Shown here piece by piece: positions 7,304 to 14,862 of a DNA stretch of 31,132 bases. The notes under the pieces were generated by a model. The model searched no databases, was not told the DNA's origin, and saw only the letters and a program-made list of their open reading frames with translations. Positions within the stretch are counted from its first letter, which is position 1. The number at the start of each line of letters is the position of its first letter. The DNA lies in NCBI GenBank assembly GCA_958428295.1, contig CAUAFL010000012.1, positions 1-31,132 on the forward strand. Direction: 5' to 3'. The stretch comes from an uncultured Bacillota bacterium (GTDB lineage: Bacteria > Bacillota_I > Bacilli_A > RF39 > UBA660). The translations under genes and the position numbers were made by a program.

Positions 7304-7669
7304 ATGGAAGAAGCCTATAAAATTGGCACAGTTGTCACCGGTTTTGTGACGGGAATTAAAGAGTATGGCATCTTTGTCCATTTAGATGAGTATCATAGTG
7401 GCCTTATCCATATTTCTGAAATTTCCACACATTTTGTAAGTAATATTCATAATTATGTAGCAATGGGAGAAATTATTAGAGTAAAGATAATTGGACAAGA
7501 AGATTCCAAACATTATCAGTTAAGTATTAAAGAAATTGACTACCGTATTATGAAACGACATGATAGCAAAATCAAAGAGACAAATTCTGGTTTTAAAAAT
7601 TTAGCGACTAATTTAGATAACTGGATAAAATTAAAATTAAATACCTACTGTGAAGAGAACGGAAAATAA
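7304..7669 (+). CDS. S1-domain RNA-binding protein, YugI/GSP13 type
   Basis: 121 aa from the ATG at 7304 (AAGGTG upstream); the longer reading back to 7079 would overlap the nifU-like gene and both promoters. An S1/OB fold at about 6-75 shows GTVVTGFVTGIKEYGIFVHL, then GLIHISEIS and VKIIGQED. A basic C-terminal tail of about 45 residues follows. Family members associate with ribosomes or act in post-transcriptional stress control (YugI, CvfD). Monocistronic. Confidence 0.85.
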   Translation: MEEAYKIGTVVTGFVTGIKEYGIFVHLDEYHSGLIHISEISTHFVSNIHNYVAMGEIIRVKIIGQEDSKHYQLSIKEIDYRIMKRHDSKIKETNSGFKNLATNLDNWIKLKLNTYCEENGK

Positions 7670-7690
7670 TCAAAAAAATCGGAAATTTTA

Positions 7691-7719
7691 TTGACAAGCC
7701 AACAATTAACTGGTATATT
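7691..7719 (+). promoter_or_regulatory. Strong sigma-A promoter of the ten-tRNA operon
   Basis: TTGACA (7691-7696), 17-bp spacer, TATATT (7714-7719) with extended TG at 7711-7712, 22 bp before the first tRNA. Confidence 0.9.
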
Positions 7720-7741
7720 AAATGACGTCAAGTGTTATTTC

Positions 7742-7818
7742 GGGCGATTAGCTCAGTTGGTTAGAGCATCTGCCTTACAAGCAGAGGGTCTGGGGTTCGA
7801 GTCCCTAATCGCCCACCA
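7742..7818 (+). tRNA. tRNA-Val(TAC)
   Basis: 77 nt with encoded CCA. Acceptor GGGCGAT pairs with the 3' ATCGCCC; anticodon TAC in the loop CTTACAA; GGTTCGAGTCC T-arm. First gene of the ten-tRNA operon. Confidence 0.97.
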
Positions 7819-7824
7819 TATGTT

Positions 7825-7900
7825 GCCGAAATAGCTCAATTGGTAGAGCAACTGATTTGTAATCAGTAGGTTCCGGGTTCGATTCCTGGTTTCGGCACCA
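7825..7900 (+). tRNA. tRNA-Thr(TGT)
   Basis: 76 nt with encoded CCA. Acceptor GCCGAAA/TTTCGGC; anticodon TGT. Confidence 0.97.
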
Positions 7901-7911
7901 TTTTATTATTT

Positions 7912-7995
7912 GGAGAGATAGCGAAGTGGCTAAACGCGACAGACTGTAAATCTGTTCCTTCGGGTTCGATGGTTCGAATCCATCTCTCTCCACCA
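7912..7995 (+). tRNA. tRNA-Tyr(GTA)
   Basis: 84 nt with a long variable arm and encoded CCA. Acceptor GGAGAGA/TCTCTCC; anticodon GTA. Confidence 0.97.
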
Positions 7996-8002
7996 CTTAG
8001 AT

Positions 8003-8077
8003 TGCCTCGTAGCCAAGTGGTAAGGCATCAGACTTTGACTCTGACATGCGTTAGTTCGAATCTAACCGAGGCAGCCA
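8003..8077 (+). tRNA. tRNA-Gln(TTG)
   Basis: 75 nt with encoded CCA. Acceptor TGCCTCG/CGAGGCA; anticodon TTG. Confidence 0.96.
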
Positions 8078-8087
8078 TTTATTATTT

Positions 8088-8163
8088 GATCCGCTAGCTC
8101 AGTCGGTAGAGCATTTGACTTTTAATCAAAGGGTCATGAGTTCGAATCTCATGCGGGTCACCA
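8088..8163 (+). tRNA. tRNA-Lys(TTT)
   Basis: 76 nt with encoded CCA. Acceptor GATCCGC/GCGGGTC with one G-T pair; anticodon TTT. A second lysine tRNA (CTT) lies at 23436. Confidence 0.96.
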
Positions 8164-8170
8164 TTTATAT

Positions 8171-8259
8171 GCCTGAGTGGCGGAATTGGTAGACGCCCGG
8201 GATTTAAAATCCCGTGGGTAGCAATACCCGTGCCGGTTCAAGTCCGGCCTTAGGCACCA
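8171..8259 (+). tRNA. tRNA-Leu(TAA)
   Basis: 89 nt with a long variable arm and encoded CCA. Acceptor GCCTGAG/CTTAGGC; anticodon TAA in the loop TTTAAAA. Confidence 0.96.
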
Positions 8260-8264
8260 TCTAC

Positions 8265-8357
8265 GGAGGAATACCCAAGTCTGGTTGAAGGGACCGGTCT
8301 TGAAAACCGGGAGGTCGCGCGAGCGGCGCAGGGGTTCGAATCCCTTTTCCTCCGCCA
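8265..8357 (+). tRNA. tRNA-Ser(TGA)
   Basis: 93 nt with a long variable arm and encoded CCA. Acceptor GGAGGAA/TTCCTCC; anticodon TGA. Confidence 0.96.
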
Positions 8358-8368
8358 ATTATTTATAT

Positions 8369-8444
<76 letters not shown>

Positions 8445-8445
8445 T

Positions 8446-8522
8446 GGTTCCGTGGTGCAGCTGGTTAACACGTCTGCCTGTCACGCAGAAGATCGCGGGT
8501 TCGAGCCCCGTCGGAACCGCCA
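8446..8522 (+). tRNA. tRNA-Asp(GTC)
   Basis: 77 nt with encoded CCA. Acceptor GGTTCCG/CGGAACC; anticodon GTC. Only one base separates it from tRNA-fMet. Confidence 0.97.
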
Positions 8523-8530
8523 ATCATTTT

Positions 8531-8606
8531 GGCTTCATAGCTCAGTCGGTAGAGCAAGGGACTGAAAATCCCTGTGTCGCTGGTTCGATTCCCGCTGGAG
8601 CCACCA
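8531..8606 (+). tRNA. tRNA-Phe(GAA)
   Basis: 76 nt with encoded CCA. Acceptor GGCTTCA/TGGAGCC; anticodon GAA. Last gene of the ten-tRNA operon. Confidence 0.97.
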
Positions 8607-8635
8607 TAGGAAATAACATTTATATTATATATAAG

Positions 8636-8662
8636 GAAAAAGCAGTATGCTTTTTCTTTTTT
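8636..8662 (+). terminator. Terminator of the ten-tRNA operon
   Basis: Nine-base-pair stem GAAAAAGCA (8636-8644) against TGCTTTTTC (8648-8656), 3-nt loop, then six T. The remaining gap to 8840 holds no gene I can support. Confidence 0.88.
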
Positions 8663-8840
8663 ACTTATATATCTTGATTAGAATTTGCTAAAATAATTCT
8701 AGAGCTTTGAGCAGACAAATCATAACTACTACTAAAATCAACATCAAAAACAAATAAAAAAATACATATGAAAATAACAAAAATCTTATTTAAAAAAGCG
8801 CATTAATCAGAATAACTCATATAATAAAATAGGTGATACT

Positions 8841-9527
8841 ATGAATAGAGAGGAAACAGCATATTACACTGTTCAAAAAGGTGATTCCCTTTACAAAATT
8901 GCGAAACAATTCAATACGACAGTAGATAAACTAATAGCATGGAACGGCTTACAGAACAATCTTATTTTAGTTGGTCAAACACTACAAGTAAATGAAACAC
9001 TTTTTCCCATACCTGAGCATATTGGAGAAGATATTTGTGATAATATTCCTAGCTATCAAGAAGAAATAGAGCAACAAAAATATGATACTTATACAGTACA
9101 AAAAGGTGACTCCCTCTATAAAATTGCAAATACTTTTCATACGGATATAGCGACTCTTTCATACATTAATAATTTAACCAATACCCTGCTAATAATTGGA
9201 CAAATATTAAAAATTCCAAAACTATCAACGACTAATAATATCTATACAATAAAAAAAGGCGACAGTTTATGGAAAATAGCAAATCAATATGGCGTCAGCA
9301 TTGAAGCAATTAAACAAATAAATAACCTTTCCAGTAATCAATTAAACATAGGACAAACTCTAGAAATACCTAATATTCCCCCCGCTTCTAAAGATGTATA
9401 TATTGTCAAGGCCGGTGATAGTTTATTTAGTATTGCACAAACTTACCACACCACTGTTAATGATTTAATACAAAAAAATCATTTATCTAATACTTTACTA
9501 TCGATTGGACAAAAACTATATCTTTGA
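8841..9527 (+). CDS. Four-LysM-domain protein, probable cortex or wall binder
   Basis: 228 aa made almost entirely of four LysM domains at about 8-51, 84-126, 134-177 and 186-228. Each starts with a YTVQKGDSLYKIA-type motif and ends with an IGQxLxI strand. There is no signal peptide, membrane span or catalytic domain. LysM binds N-acetylglucosamine glycans. A leaderless LysM protein next to a SleC-type pair suggests a mother-cell protein deposited on the cortex or coat, like SafA or SpoVID (inference). Good GGTGAT ribosome site. CATATAATA at 8818-8826 fits a sigma-E or sigma-K -10 but no matching -35 was found. The gene faces the SleC pair and shares its terminator. Confidence 0.88.
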   Translation: MNREETAYYTVQKGDSLYKIAKQFNTTVDKLIAWNGLQNNLILVGQTLQVNETLFPIPEHIGEDICDNIPSYQEEIEQQKYDTYTVQKGDSLYKIANTFHTDIATLSYINNLTNTLLIIGQILKIPKLSTTNNIYTIKKGDSLWKIANQYGVSIEAIKQINNLSSNQLNIGQTLEIPNIPPASKDVYIVKAGDSLFSIAQTYHTTVNDLIQKNHLSNTLLSIGQKLYL

Positions 9528-9560
9528 AAAAAGTTTCTTTACAACAAGAAACTCTTTTTA
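9527..9560. terminator. Bidirectional terminator between LysM gene and sleC pair
   Basis: Stem AGTTTCTT (9532-9539) against AAGAAACT (9546-9553), 6-nt loop, flanked by A-rich and T-rich runs on both sides, so it can serve both convergent transcripts. Confidence 0.8.
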
Positions 9561-9562
9561 CG

Positions 9563-10912
9563 TTATTCCCGCACCTGTCGTACAATTTCACGCCACTCCA
9601 AAGGACCTGTTCCACCAGTTTCTTCTAAATGCCACAAATGCTGTAAATATTTAATAGCTTCTTCTGTTGCTGTATCATAACAACCGGTGATCGTCACCTG
9701 TTTCAAAGAGGAATCCTTTATAGCTAATTGGCGCAGTAAACGTTGTAAATCACTAACATCATCCCCACGCATTCCTAAAGATAAATAGCGGCCTGGGTAA
9801 ATCCATTCTTTTGTTGCTAGGGCTTCTTTCGGTAAATTAGAAAAAAGATCTTGATAGACTTGTCTTAGTTTATTCCAAGTTTCTATATTTAACACCCCTG
9901 TTCCAGGTAGACTATACGCAGCTTGAAACGCCAAAACCATCGCTTTCGTATTCTCATCATAAATTGTATCTAAGGGTAATTTAGGAATACTATCATCAAA
10001 ATAAGCAATTACTGATAAATAATAATGCAAGGCTTGGACGTGTAATCCGCTATCACCTACCTCTATCTCTAAATCATACTTTAATTCAACATCCTCTAAT
10101 AAAACCCCTTCTGAATATAAATCGCCTAATTTCTTGACACTTGTATATAAATACTTAACTTTATACCAAGTGGCTTTATCAATAATCCCTGTGCTAGTTA
10201 AATTAAAAATTTCCTGAAACTTTTTAACTGTACGCTCAGTGACTACATCATAATATTCATGAATAACTTCAAGTCTTGGAATAGCAGGATAATTAATAGC
10301 GATTCGATTTAACTGCCTTTTGATAATACGAATATGCTCACTTATATCCCCCAGTTTCAAAGGAGTACCAGGATAAGTAGCAATATGTTCCCCTATCTGT
10401 GCATCCTGAATAATCGTTATATCAGATCCATAATAAGCCTGCAAAATTTGTAATGGTGTTTTCCCTTGTTTGGCAAGATCAACCGTCCCCCACTGTGATA
10501 GTCCTTTACAAACGGTTGCTAAACCATCACAATAAGTACAAAAATACGGTTGGACTTGATCCCCTTTTACCACATAATTATTAAAAATTTCATCAACAAT
10601 CTTAGAAATATTATCAAAAATATTACGTCCTTCAATAAATTTTTGATCATAACTAGTATGATTAGTAACATCAAAAAGATACCCCCGACTAGGATACCAT
10701 TCACTATAAATACGATTCATAACAAATGAAATTTGTGCTAAAATATTAGCGCGAATAGCATTTTCTGGCCAAGTCGGATAAATTTCTGAACAAGCAACAT
10801 TTTTTACATAGTCAATGAAAGAAATCGTGATATTTCTAGCAGCCACCTCGGGCGCACCCAAATGCACAATAATACTAGTCGGAATGACCGGTTTTCCTAG
10901 TTGTCTATCCAT
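9563..10912 (-). CDS. SleC-type cortex-lytic catalytic subunit (SpoIID-like fold + 3 peptidoglycan-binding domains)
   Basis: 449 aa. Residues about 8-165 match, from memory, the catalytic part of clostridial SleC: DYVKNVACSEIYPTWP (Glu43 at the SpoIID/LytB catalytic position), a SFVMNRIYSEWY helix, YDQKFIEGRN, a CDGLATVCKGLSQWG segment and ILQAYYGSDI. Three peptidoglycan_binding_1 domains follow at about 186-263, 283-354 and 376-446; SleC as I recall it has one. SleC is a cortex lytic transglycosylase acting at germination. No signal peptide, as in SleC. The SleC N-terminal domain and linker are absent here but encoded by the overlapping upstream gene. The ATG (10912) overlaps that gene's TAG by 8 bp (ATGGATAG), implying coupled translation. 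Confidence 0.82.
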   Translation of the reverse strand: MDRQLGKPVIPTSIIVHLGAPEVAARNITISFIDYVKNVACSEIYPTWPENAIRANILAQISFVMNRIYSEWYPSRGYLFDVTNHTSYDQKFIEGRNIFDNISKIVDEIFNNYVVKGDQVQPYFCTYCDGLATVCKGLSQWGTVDLAKQGKTPLQILQAYYGSDITIIQDAQIGEHIATYPGTPLKLGDISEHIRIIKRQLNRIAINYPAIPRLEVIHEYYDVVTERTVKKFQEIFNLTSTGIIDKATWYKVKYLYTSVKKLGDLYSEGVLLEDVELKYDLEIEVGDSGLHVQALHYYLSVIAYFDDSIPKLPLDTIYDENTKAMVLAFQAAYSLPGTGVLNIETWNKLRQVYQDLFSNLPKEALATKEWIYPGRYLSLGMRGDDVSDLQRLLRQLAIKDSSLKQVTITGCYDTATEEAIKYLQHLWHLEETGGTGPLEWREIVRQVRE

Positions 10913-11459
10913 TCTTTTTATCTTCTTTCACTGCAAGTGGTACCATTTCTACTTTTTGAATACTCTTAATTCCATCATAAATATAAACAGAAGCAGGAAG
11001 TTCTTGTTGATAGGTTGGATGGCTTACTTCTACTGTATACTCTGTAAAATGAGGCAAATCCTTGTCTAGGGATATGACTGCTGGCAATTCGATAGTATCA
11101 ATAAGTCCACTTTCTTCTGTCACTCCTTTAAAAAAAGTCTCTTTTTGTTGGTTGATAATCTTACTGACAACTACTTGACAGTCAGCTAATGGAAAAACTC
11201 CATAACCAGTAGAAACCTGTATCTTTAAATAACCTCGGCCTTGATTTTTTATTAAAAAGTCTTGGTAACTGTTATAAGAAGCTTCTTGATAACTTGGACT
11301 AGCTTCACTAATAGTTAGTATTTGTCCTGGTAATAACAAGTTATTTTTCAAATGATTTAACAAAATAATAGCATCAGGAGTCGTATTAAATTGCTGGGCA
11401 ATTTTATAAAGAGAATCTCCCTTTGTTACTGTATAATAAAGTGGCTCTTTGTTTTCCAT
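10905..11459 (-). CDS. LysM plus SleC-type N-terminal (carboxypeptidase-regulatory-like) domain protein
   Basis: 184 aa from the ATG at 11459 (AGGTG six bases upstream; a GTG at 11468 overlaps it). LysM domain at about 8-51 (YYTVTKGDSLYKIAQQF), a Ser/Tyr linker, then a beta-sandwich at about 76-175 beginning GYLKIQVSTGYGVFPLADCQ and ending VYIYDGIKSIQKVEMVPL. This second part matches the N-terminal domain of clostridial SleC, where it lies upstream of the catalytic domain in the same chain. Here it is a separate protein, capped by LysM and encoded immediately upstream of the catalytic subunit. No signal peptide. It probably targets the partner to cortex or keeps it inactive; both roles are inference. 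Confidence 0.78.
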   Translation of the reverse strand: MENKEPLYYTVTKGDSLYKIAQQFNTTPDAIILLNHLKNNLLLPGQILTISEASPSYQEASYNSYQDFLIKNQGRGYLKIQVSTGYGVFPLADCQVVVSKIINQQKETFFKGVTEESGLIDTIELPAVISLDKDLPHFTEYTVEVSHPTYQQELPASVYIYDGIKSIQKVEMVPLAVKEDKKNG

Positions 11460-11474
11460 GCCTTTCACCTATGA

Positions 11475-11505
11475 TAATATATGTAAAGCTTATGATAGTG
11501 TGCAA
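11475..11505 (-). promoter_or_regulatory. Sigma-K-like promoter of the sleC pair
   Basis: CATATATTA (11475-11483, minus strand) preceded by AC at 11500-11501 with a 16-bp spacer fits AC-N16/17-CATAnnnTA, the Bacillus sigma-K pattern as I remember it. A sigma-A reading (TTGCAC at 11500-11505, 18-bp spacer, TATATT) overlaps it and cannot be excluded. Confidence 0.45.
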
Positions 11506-11532
11506 AAAACACATACCCTTGGGATATGTGTT
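11503..11532 (-). terminator. Terminator after the coiled-coil gene
   Basis: Minus-strand hairpin with arms AACACATA (11508-11515 on plus) and TATGTGTT (11525-11532), extended by CCC/GGG, then a run of six T. Confidence 0.8.
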
Positions 11533-11540
11533 AATAACTA

Positions 11541-13112
11541 CTAACGATGACGACCATTCTCTAATGGCGTACTACCAGAGAAAATATGATTATCGCTCAC
11601 ATTAGTTTGCTCCATACCCACTACGGGTTGGACCCTACTAATCCCTGCTGCTTGTAATTTCTTCAACTCAGCACTAGCTTCTAACAATACTGCTGTATTA
11701 GCATTGATCTTTTCATCACTTTGTTCAATTGTCTGTTTGAATTGATTAGTCTGTTGAATTTCTTGACGAGCAGCAGCCTTAGTCCTCTGTACTTCTTGCT
11801 GCTCCTTTTGAATTCTACTATCCACTTCTCGAGCTGCCTCTTCTTCTCGAGCTGCTTTTGCTCTCAATTCATTAACTCGTTTAACAAGATCCATTTGAGC
11901 TTTTGCCTCCCGAGCGGCTTTCTCTGTTTCCTCTGCAAACTTTCTTTTTTCCTCCGCCTTACGAGCTAAAGCTTCTCTTTCCCGCCGTACTTTATCAAGT
12001 GTTTCCTTGACTTTGGCAGCTTCCATTTGAGCCTTTTGTAACTCTTGTTCTTTCGCCAAACGCATTTGTTCTTTTGCTTCTGCTTGCTTTGTGGCTTCTT
12101 CCAATTGTTTTTGTAACGATGTTAAATCACTATCGCCTAGTGCCATACTAGTTGCAGGTGTCTTCACCACCGGTTTTTCCGAAGAAGCACCAAAAATAGG
12201 CGTAGAAGAAACTTTAGGTTCCTTTTCAGGTGAAAGATGATCATTGGAAGGTTTTACCGCAGGTGCAACACTCTCTATATTTTCAAAAGCAAAATTCGGA
12301 TCAGTAGCAAAAATAGGAGTTGTTTCCTTGACAGAAGGAGTCTCTTGTTCTACAAAGGAAGAAGTTGGTTTTGCTGCCATTTGTGGCCCCGCATCTTTTT
12401 TATCTAAATTTGCTAAAATTTCATCTGCAATTTTATACCCTGCACTATCTTTTATCGCATTATCATCCTTACTTGAATTTTTCATTGCTACATCAACCGC
12501 TTCTTTTACAGCATCTGATATATCTACTGGAATAGATTTTTGGATAAAATTATCAGCAATATTACGAGCTTCTAATTCTACCGTTGTATGAATATCACGA
12601 TCACTTTTACCAGTAGCTTCTTCCATTGCATCATTAACTGCTTTTCTAACAGCTGTCGTATCTATCCCAGGAACAATATCTGTAAACTTATCTTCAGCAC
12701 GAAGTGTTTCGTTCTCAAACTCTAGTCCGGGAGTCAATACACCTAGACTTGCACTTTTGTACATATCAATAAGCTTTTCTTTCGGTAATTTTAAAAGTTT
12801 CTTAGCAATACCTCGCACTCTCGCATAGTGAGTAATAAAATCATCATAATCTTCAGAAAAAATATTCAAACGCCTAGTTAACTCATCACGTTCTTCTTTG
12901 GTTCTTCGGGGAAATGAGAACAACCCTTTTTTCTTTTCTGGTTCCAAAGTACTTTTCTTTCTTTTTAAAAATTCATTTAGCACTTCAACATAAACCAACT
13001 GGGATTGCTCTTTCAATCTTAGTAATCGCGCCTGTTCTTCTGTTGCTGACGCTTTAGGCATAGAAGGTGCCAACACAATTTCAAACACCTCATTATCTAG
13101 TTTATAATCCAT
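11541..13112 (-). CDS. Large coiled-coil protein of unknown function
   Basis: 523 aa from the ATG at 13112 (GGAGGCG upstream; a TTG one codon earlier is also possible). I do not recognise it. Residues about 20-125 are charged and helical (with the patch KRKKSTLEPEKKKG); 150-240 are helical and acidic; 245-335 are Pro/Ser/Thr-rich and probably disordered; 335-490 are a long Glu/Lys/Ala/Arg-rich coiled coil. No signal peptide, membrane span or enzyme motif. It ends the run ylmC-yunB-yutD-DUF1292, 18 bp after the DUF1292 gene, and has a strong terminator. A cytoskeletal or spore-coat scaffold is possible but unsupported. Confidence 0.85.
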   Translation of the reverse strand: MDYKLDNEVFEIVLAPSMPKASATEEQARLLRLKEQSQLVYVEVLNEFLKRKKSTLEPEKKKGLFSFPRRTKEERDELTRRLNIFSEDYDDFITHYARVRGIAKKLLKLPKEKLIDMYKSASLGVLTPGLEFENETLRAEDKFTDIVPGIDTTAVRKAVNDAMEEATGKSDRDIHTTVELEARNIADNFIQKSIPVDISDAVKEAVDVAMKNSSKDDNAIKDSAGYKIADEILANLDKKDAGPQMAAKPTSSFVEQETPSVKETTPIFATDPNFAFENIESVAPAVKPSNDHLSPEKEPKVSSTPIFGASSEKPVVKTPATSMALGDSDLTSLQKQLEEATKQAEAKEQMRLAKEQELQKAQMEAAKVKETLDKVRREREALARKAEEKRKFAEETEKAAREAKAQMDLVKRVNELRAKAAREEEAAREVDSRIQKEQQEVQRTKAAARQEIQQTNQFKQTIEQSDEKINANTAVLLEASAELKKLQAAGISRVQPVVGMEQTNVSDNHIFSGSTPLENGRHR

Positions 13113-13130
13113 CAAAAATCGCCTCCACTA

Positions 13131-13400
13131 CTAATCTTTTTTCGCTAGCTTTCTAAGTACATCTTTAACTCGATTCCACTCTTCCTCATCTTCAATGCCT
13201 AACAAACGTGGTCCATCACCACTACGATCAACATAGGAAACATAGACGGTAACATTTCCATTTTCATCCGTTTCATTTTTGGTATAGACAACATATTCCC
13301 TTTTTGTATCTTTAAATTCAAAAGCAATGACAACCTCAACTTCATCGATTGAACCATCTTCCTGCACAATTGACATCATTTTTTTATTTTCTGTATCCAT
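13131..13400 (-). CDS. DUF1292 family protein
   Basis: 89 aa from the ATG at 13400 (GGGAGGATATTT upstream); the longer reading from 13433 has no ribosome site. Small acidic protein with the DUF1292 pattern: an EVEVVIAFEFKDTKREYVVY strand pair, then a YVSYVDRSGDGPRL segment and an acidic end before EEEWNRVKDVL. Function unknown. In Bacillus a DUF1292 protein (YrzB) sits beside yrrK. Unlike there, here it lies between yutD and a coiled-coil gene. Confidence 0.85.
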   Translation of the reverse strand: MDTENKKMMSIVQEDGSIDEVEVVIAFEFKDTKREYVVYTKNETDENGNVTVYVSYVDRSGDGPRLLGIEDEEEWNRVKDVLRKLAKKD

Positions 13401-13444
13401 AAATATCCTCCCTTTTACTATCTTATATATCACATGATAACATA

Positions 13445-13480
13445 AAAATAGAAAAATAGAAAGGTTATTTTTCCTTTTTC
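13445..13480 (-). terminator. Weak terminator-like hairpin at the yutD 3' end
   Basis: Minus-strand stem AAAGG/CCTTT spanning the yutD stop codon, followed by T-rich sequence. The stem is only 5-6 bp. Confidence 0.35.
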
Positions 13481-13737
13481 AATAAAAACAATTTAGCCCC
13501 ATAAGCACAGTAGTCCCTAATATAGTCATCTAAAGAAGCAATATCATTAATAGCCGTTACCTTCGTATTCGTCGAATCATAAAAGCCTTTCAAACGTAAT
13601 TTATCATAAGCAAAGTCGCCACAAATATAATCAAATGGCAAAAAATACTCTGTTACCTTTGCTTCCACCAAAGCAATATCAAAACAATTTTCATCATTTC
13701 GTATCAGTTGATAAGACTGTTCTAATAATTCAACCAT
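13465..13737 (-). CDS. yutD: YutD family protein (DUF1027)
   Basis: 90 aa, normal length for YutD. Matches the family through YQLIRNDENCFD, the core FDYICGDFAYDKLRLKGFYD and the C-terminal LDDYIRDYCAYGAKLFLLKK. Function unknown; it is a conserved Bacilli protein. It follows yunB by 28 bp; in Bacillus yutD and yunB lie in the same neighbourhood. An extended -10 (TGCTATAAT, 13757-13765 minus strand) could give it a separate promoter, but no clear -35 is present. Confidence 0.9.
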   Translation of the reverse strand: MVELLEQSYQLIRNDENCFDIALVEAKVTEYFLPFDYICGDFAYDKLRLKGFYDSTNTKVTAINDIASLDDYIRDYCAYGAKLFLLKKEK

Positions 13738-13765
13738 ATTATCACATCCTAATTAAATTATAGCA

Positions 13766-14545
13766 TTAATTTTCCCCAAGGGGAAGAGACAAACTACTAG
13801 AATTTTTACTAAGTCCCTCTTGATAAAAGGAAGGAACCCGACCTTGTACTAATTCAACTGCTAAAGGAACCATTGACGTAACAGTAATATTTTCTGTGCT
13901 GTGAGGTAATGTTACTCGTTCCATAATTGTCACTTCAACCATAATTTCTACCAAAGCGTTATTTAACCCATAGGATGTCACCTTCGTCTTCATATTACTA
14001 GTAACTGTTCCCACAAAAGAAAAACGAATTGGTACGGGGGAAGAGACGTTAACGACCAGGGAATTACCTAATAAGACCCCTAAAGGAATTTCACAAACAA
14101 CCCCATCTTTTAAATAAGAAAGTTTCGTTCCTTTCAAGCCATTAGATAGATCTAAATCTTTCGTATCGCCCCGTTCCAAAGCCAAAAGACGCTTTGTGGC
14201 CCGCTCATTAATAACTTTTAAAATATCATTTGTTACCTTTGTATTAAAGTCAATTAACTGAATATTTCCATCCTTATCTTTAGTAATAGTATATAAGGTA
14301 TCACTAGACAATAGATTTTCGTTCCTAATGGTATCATTTAAAATCGCCGTAGCTATACGATTCGTTTCCGTGCTAGCATAACGAATAATAATATCCTGCA
14401 ATTTTCTACCGGCAAAAGAAAGCAGCAAAAGCGTTGCTAAAAAAGAGGCTAACAGTGAATAGACGAAAAATAAAAAACAAGTTTGCCTGCGGGAGCGAGG
14501 TGAATGTTTACGAGGCTTTTTTAAATGAATTCTCCCACTTGTCAT
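13766..14545 (-). CDS. yunB: Sporulation protein YunB
   Basis: 259 aa. Basic N-terminus, one membrane span at about 22-44, then a lumenal domain matching YunB: IRYASTETNRIATAILND, LIDFNTKVTNDIL, and ISSPVPIRF-like VSSPVPIRFSFVG, then a strand set ending with TVTSMVPLAVELVQGRVP. YunB is needed for full spore formation in Bacillus, where it is under sigma-E. AAAGGAGG ribosome site. It starts 13 bp after ylmC, so the two are probably co-transcribed. Confidence 0.9.
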   Translation of the reverse strand: MTSGRIHLKKPRKHSPRSRRQTCFLFFVYSLLASFLATLLLLSFAGRKLQDIIIRYASTETNRIATAILNDTIRNENLLSSDTLYTITKDKDGNIQLIDFNTKVTNDILKVINERATKRLLALERGDTKDLDLSNGLKGTKLSYLKDGVVCEIPLGVLLGNSLVVNVSSPVPIRFSFVGTVTSNMKTKVTSYGLNNALVEIMVEVTIMERVTLPHSTENITVTSMVPLAVELVQGRVPSFYQEGLSKNSSSLSLPLGEN

Positions 14546-14558
14546 AGCTTTTCCTCCT

Positions 14559-14789
14559 TTAGTTCAAGCGAACCAAAATCACATCTTCCCCAATTCGTTC
14601 GATATTTTGCCAGGCTATCTCGGTATCAACTCCTCTACTCATAAAAGAAATCATCTTTTTTGAAGGCTCCACCACTAAAGCGACAATGGCCCCCGTTCTC
14701 TCATCAATTTTCACATCAATAATATTACCAATATTTCTACCATCCGTTGTATTAACAATATCCTTACTCTGTAAATCCGATAGTCGCAT
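14559..14789 (-). CDS. ylmC: YlmC/YmxH family sporulation protein (PRC-barrel)
   Basis: 76 aa from the ATG at 14789, preceded by AGGTGG; a GTG three codons earlier overlaps that site. A single PRC-barrel fold: MRLSDLQSKDIVNTTDG, GNIIDVKIDERTGAIVALVV and a DTEIAWQNIERIGEDVILV end. In Bacillus ylmC lies just downstream of sigG, the same order as here, though here a terminator separates them. The exact biochemical role is not established. Confidence 0.88.
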   Translation of the reverse strand: MRLSDLQSKDIVNTTDGRNIGNIIDVKIDERTGAIVALVVEPSKKMISFMSRGVDTEIAWQNIERIGEDVILVRLN

Positions 14790-14815
14790 AGACACCACCT
14801 ACTAGTTAATCATAT

Positions 14816-14840
14816 GAAAAAAAGAAGCATCTATGCTTCT
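14816..14840 (-). terminator. Terminator after sigG
   Basis: Eight-base-pair stem AGAAGCAT (14823-14830) against ATGCTTCT (14833-14840), 2-nt apex, followed on the minus strand by seven T. Confidence 0.88.
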
Positions 14841-14862
14841 GTCGATGGCAATAACCAATTTC

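Noticed and set aside
10905..10930. Programmed -1 frameshift joining the two SleC-type frames
   Set aside because: The A-run lacks a proper X XXY YYZ heptamer in frame and the second gene is in the +1 frame.
12244..12591. Antisense frame of 115 codons inside the coiled-coil gene
   Set aside because: No ribosome site, low-complexity composition mirrored from the sense strand.
13772..13785. TTCCCCAAGGGGAA palindrome at the yunB end
   Set aside because: Within coding sequence, tiny apex, no T-run; no reason to call it an operator or terminator.
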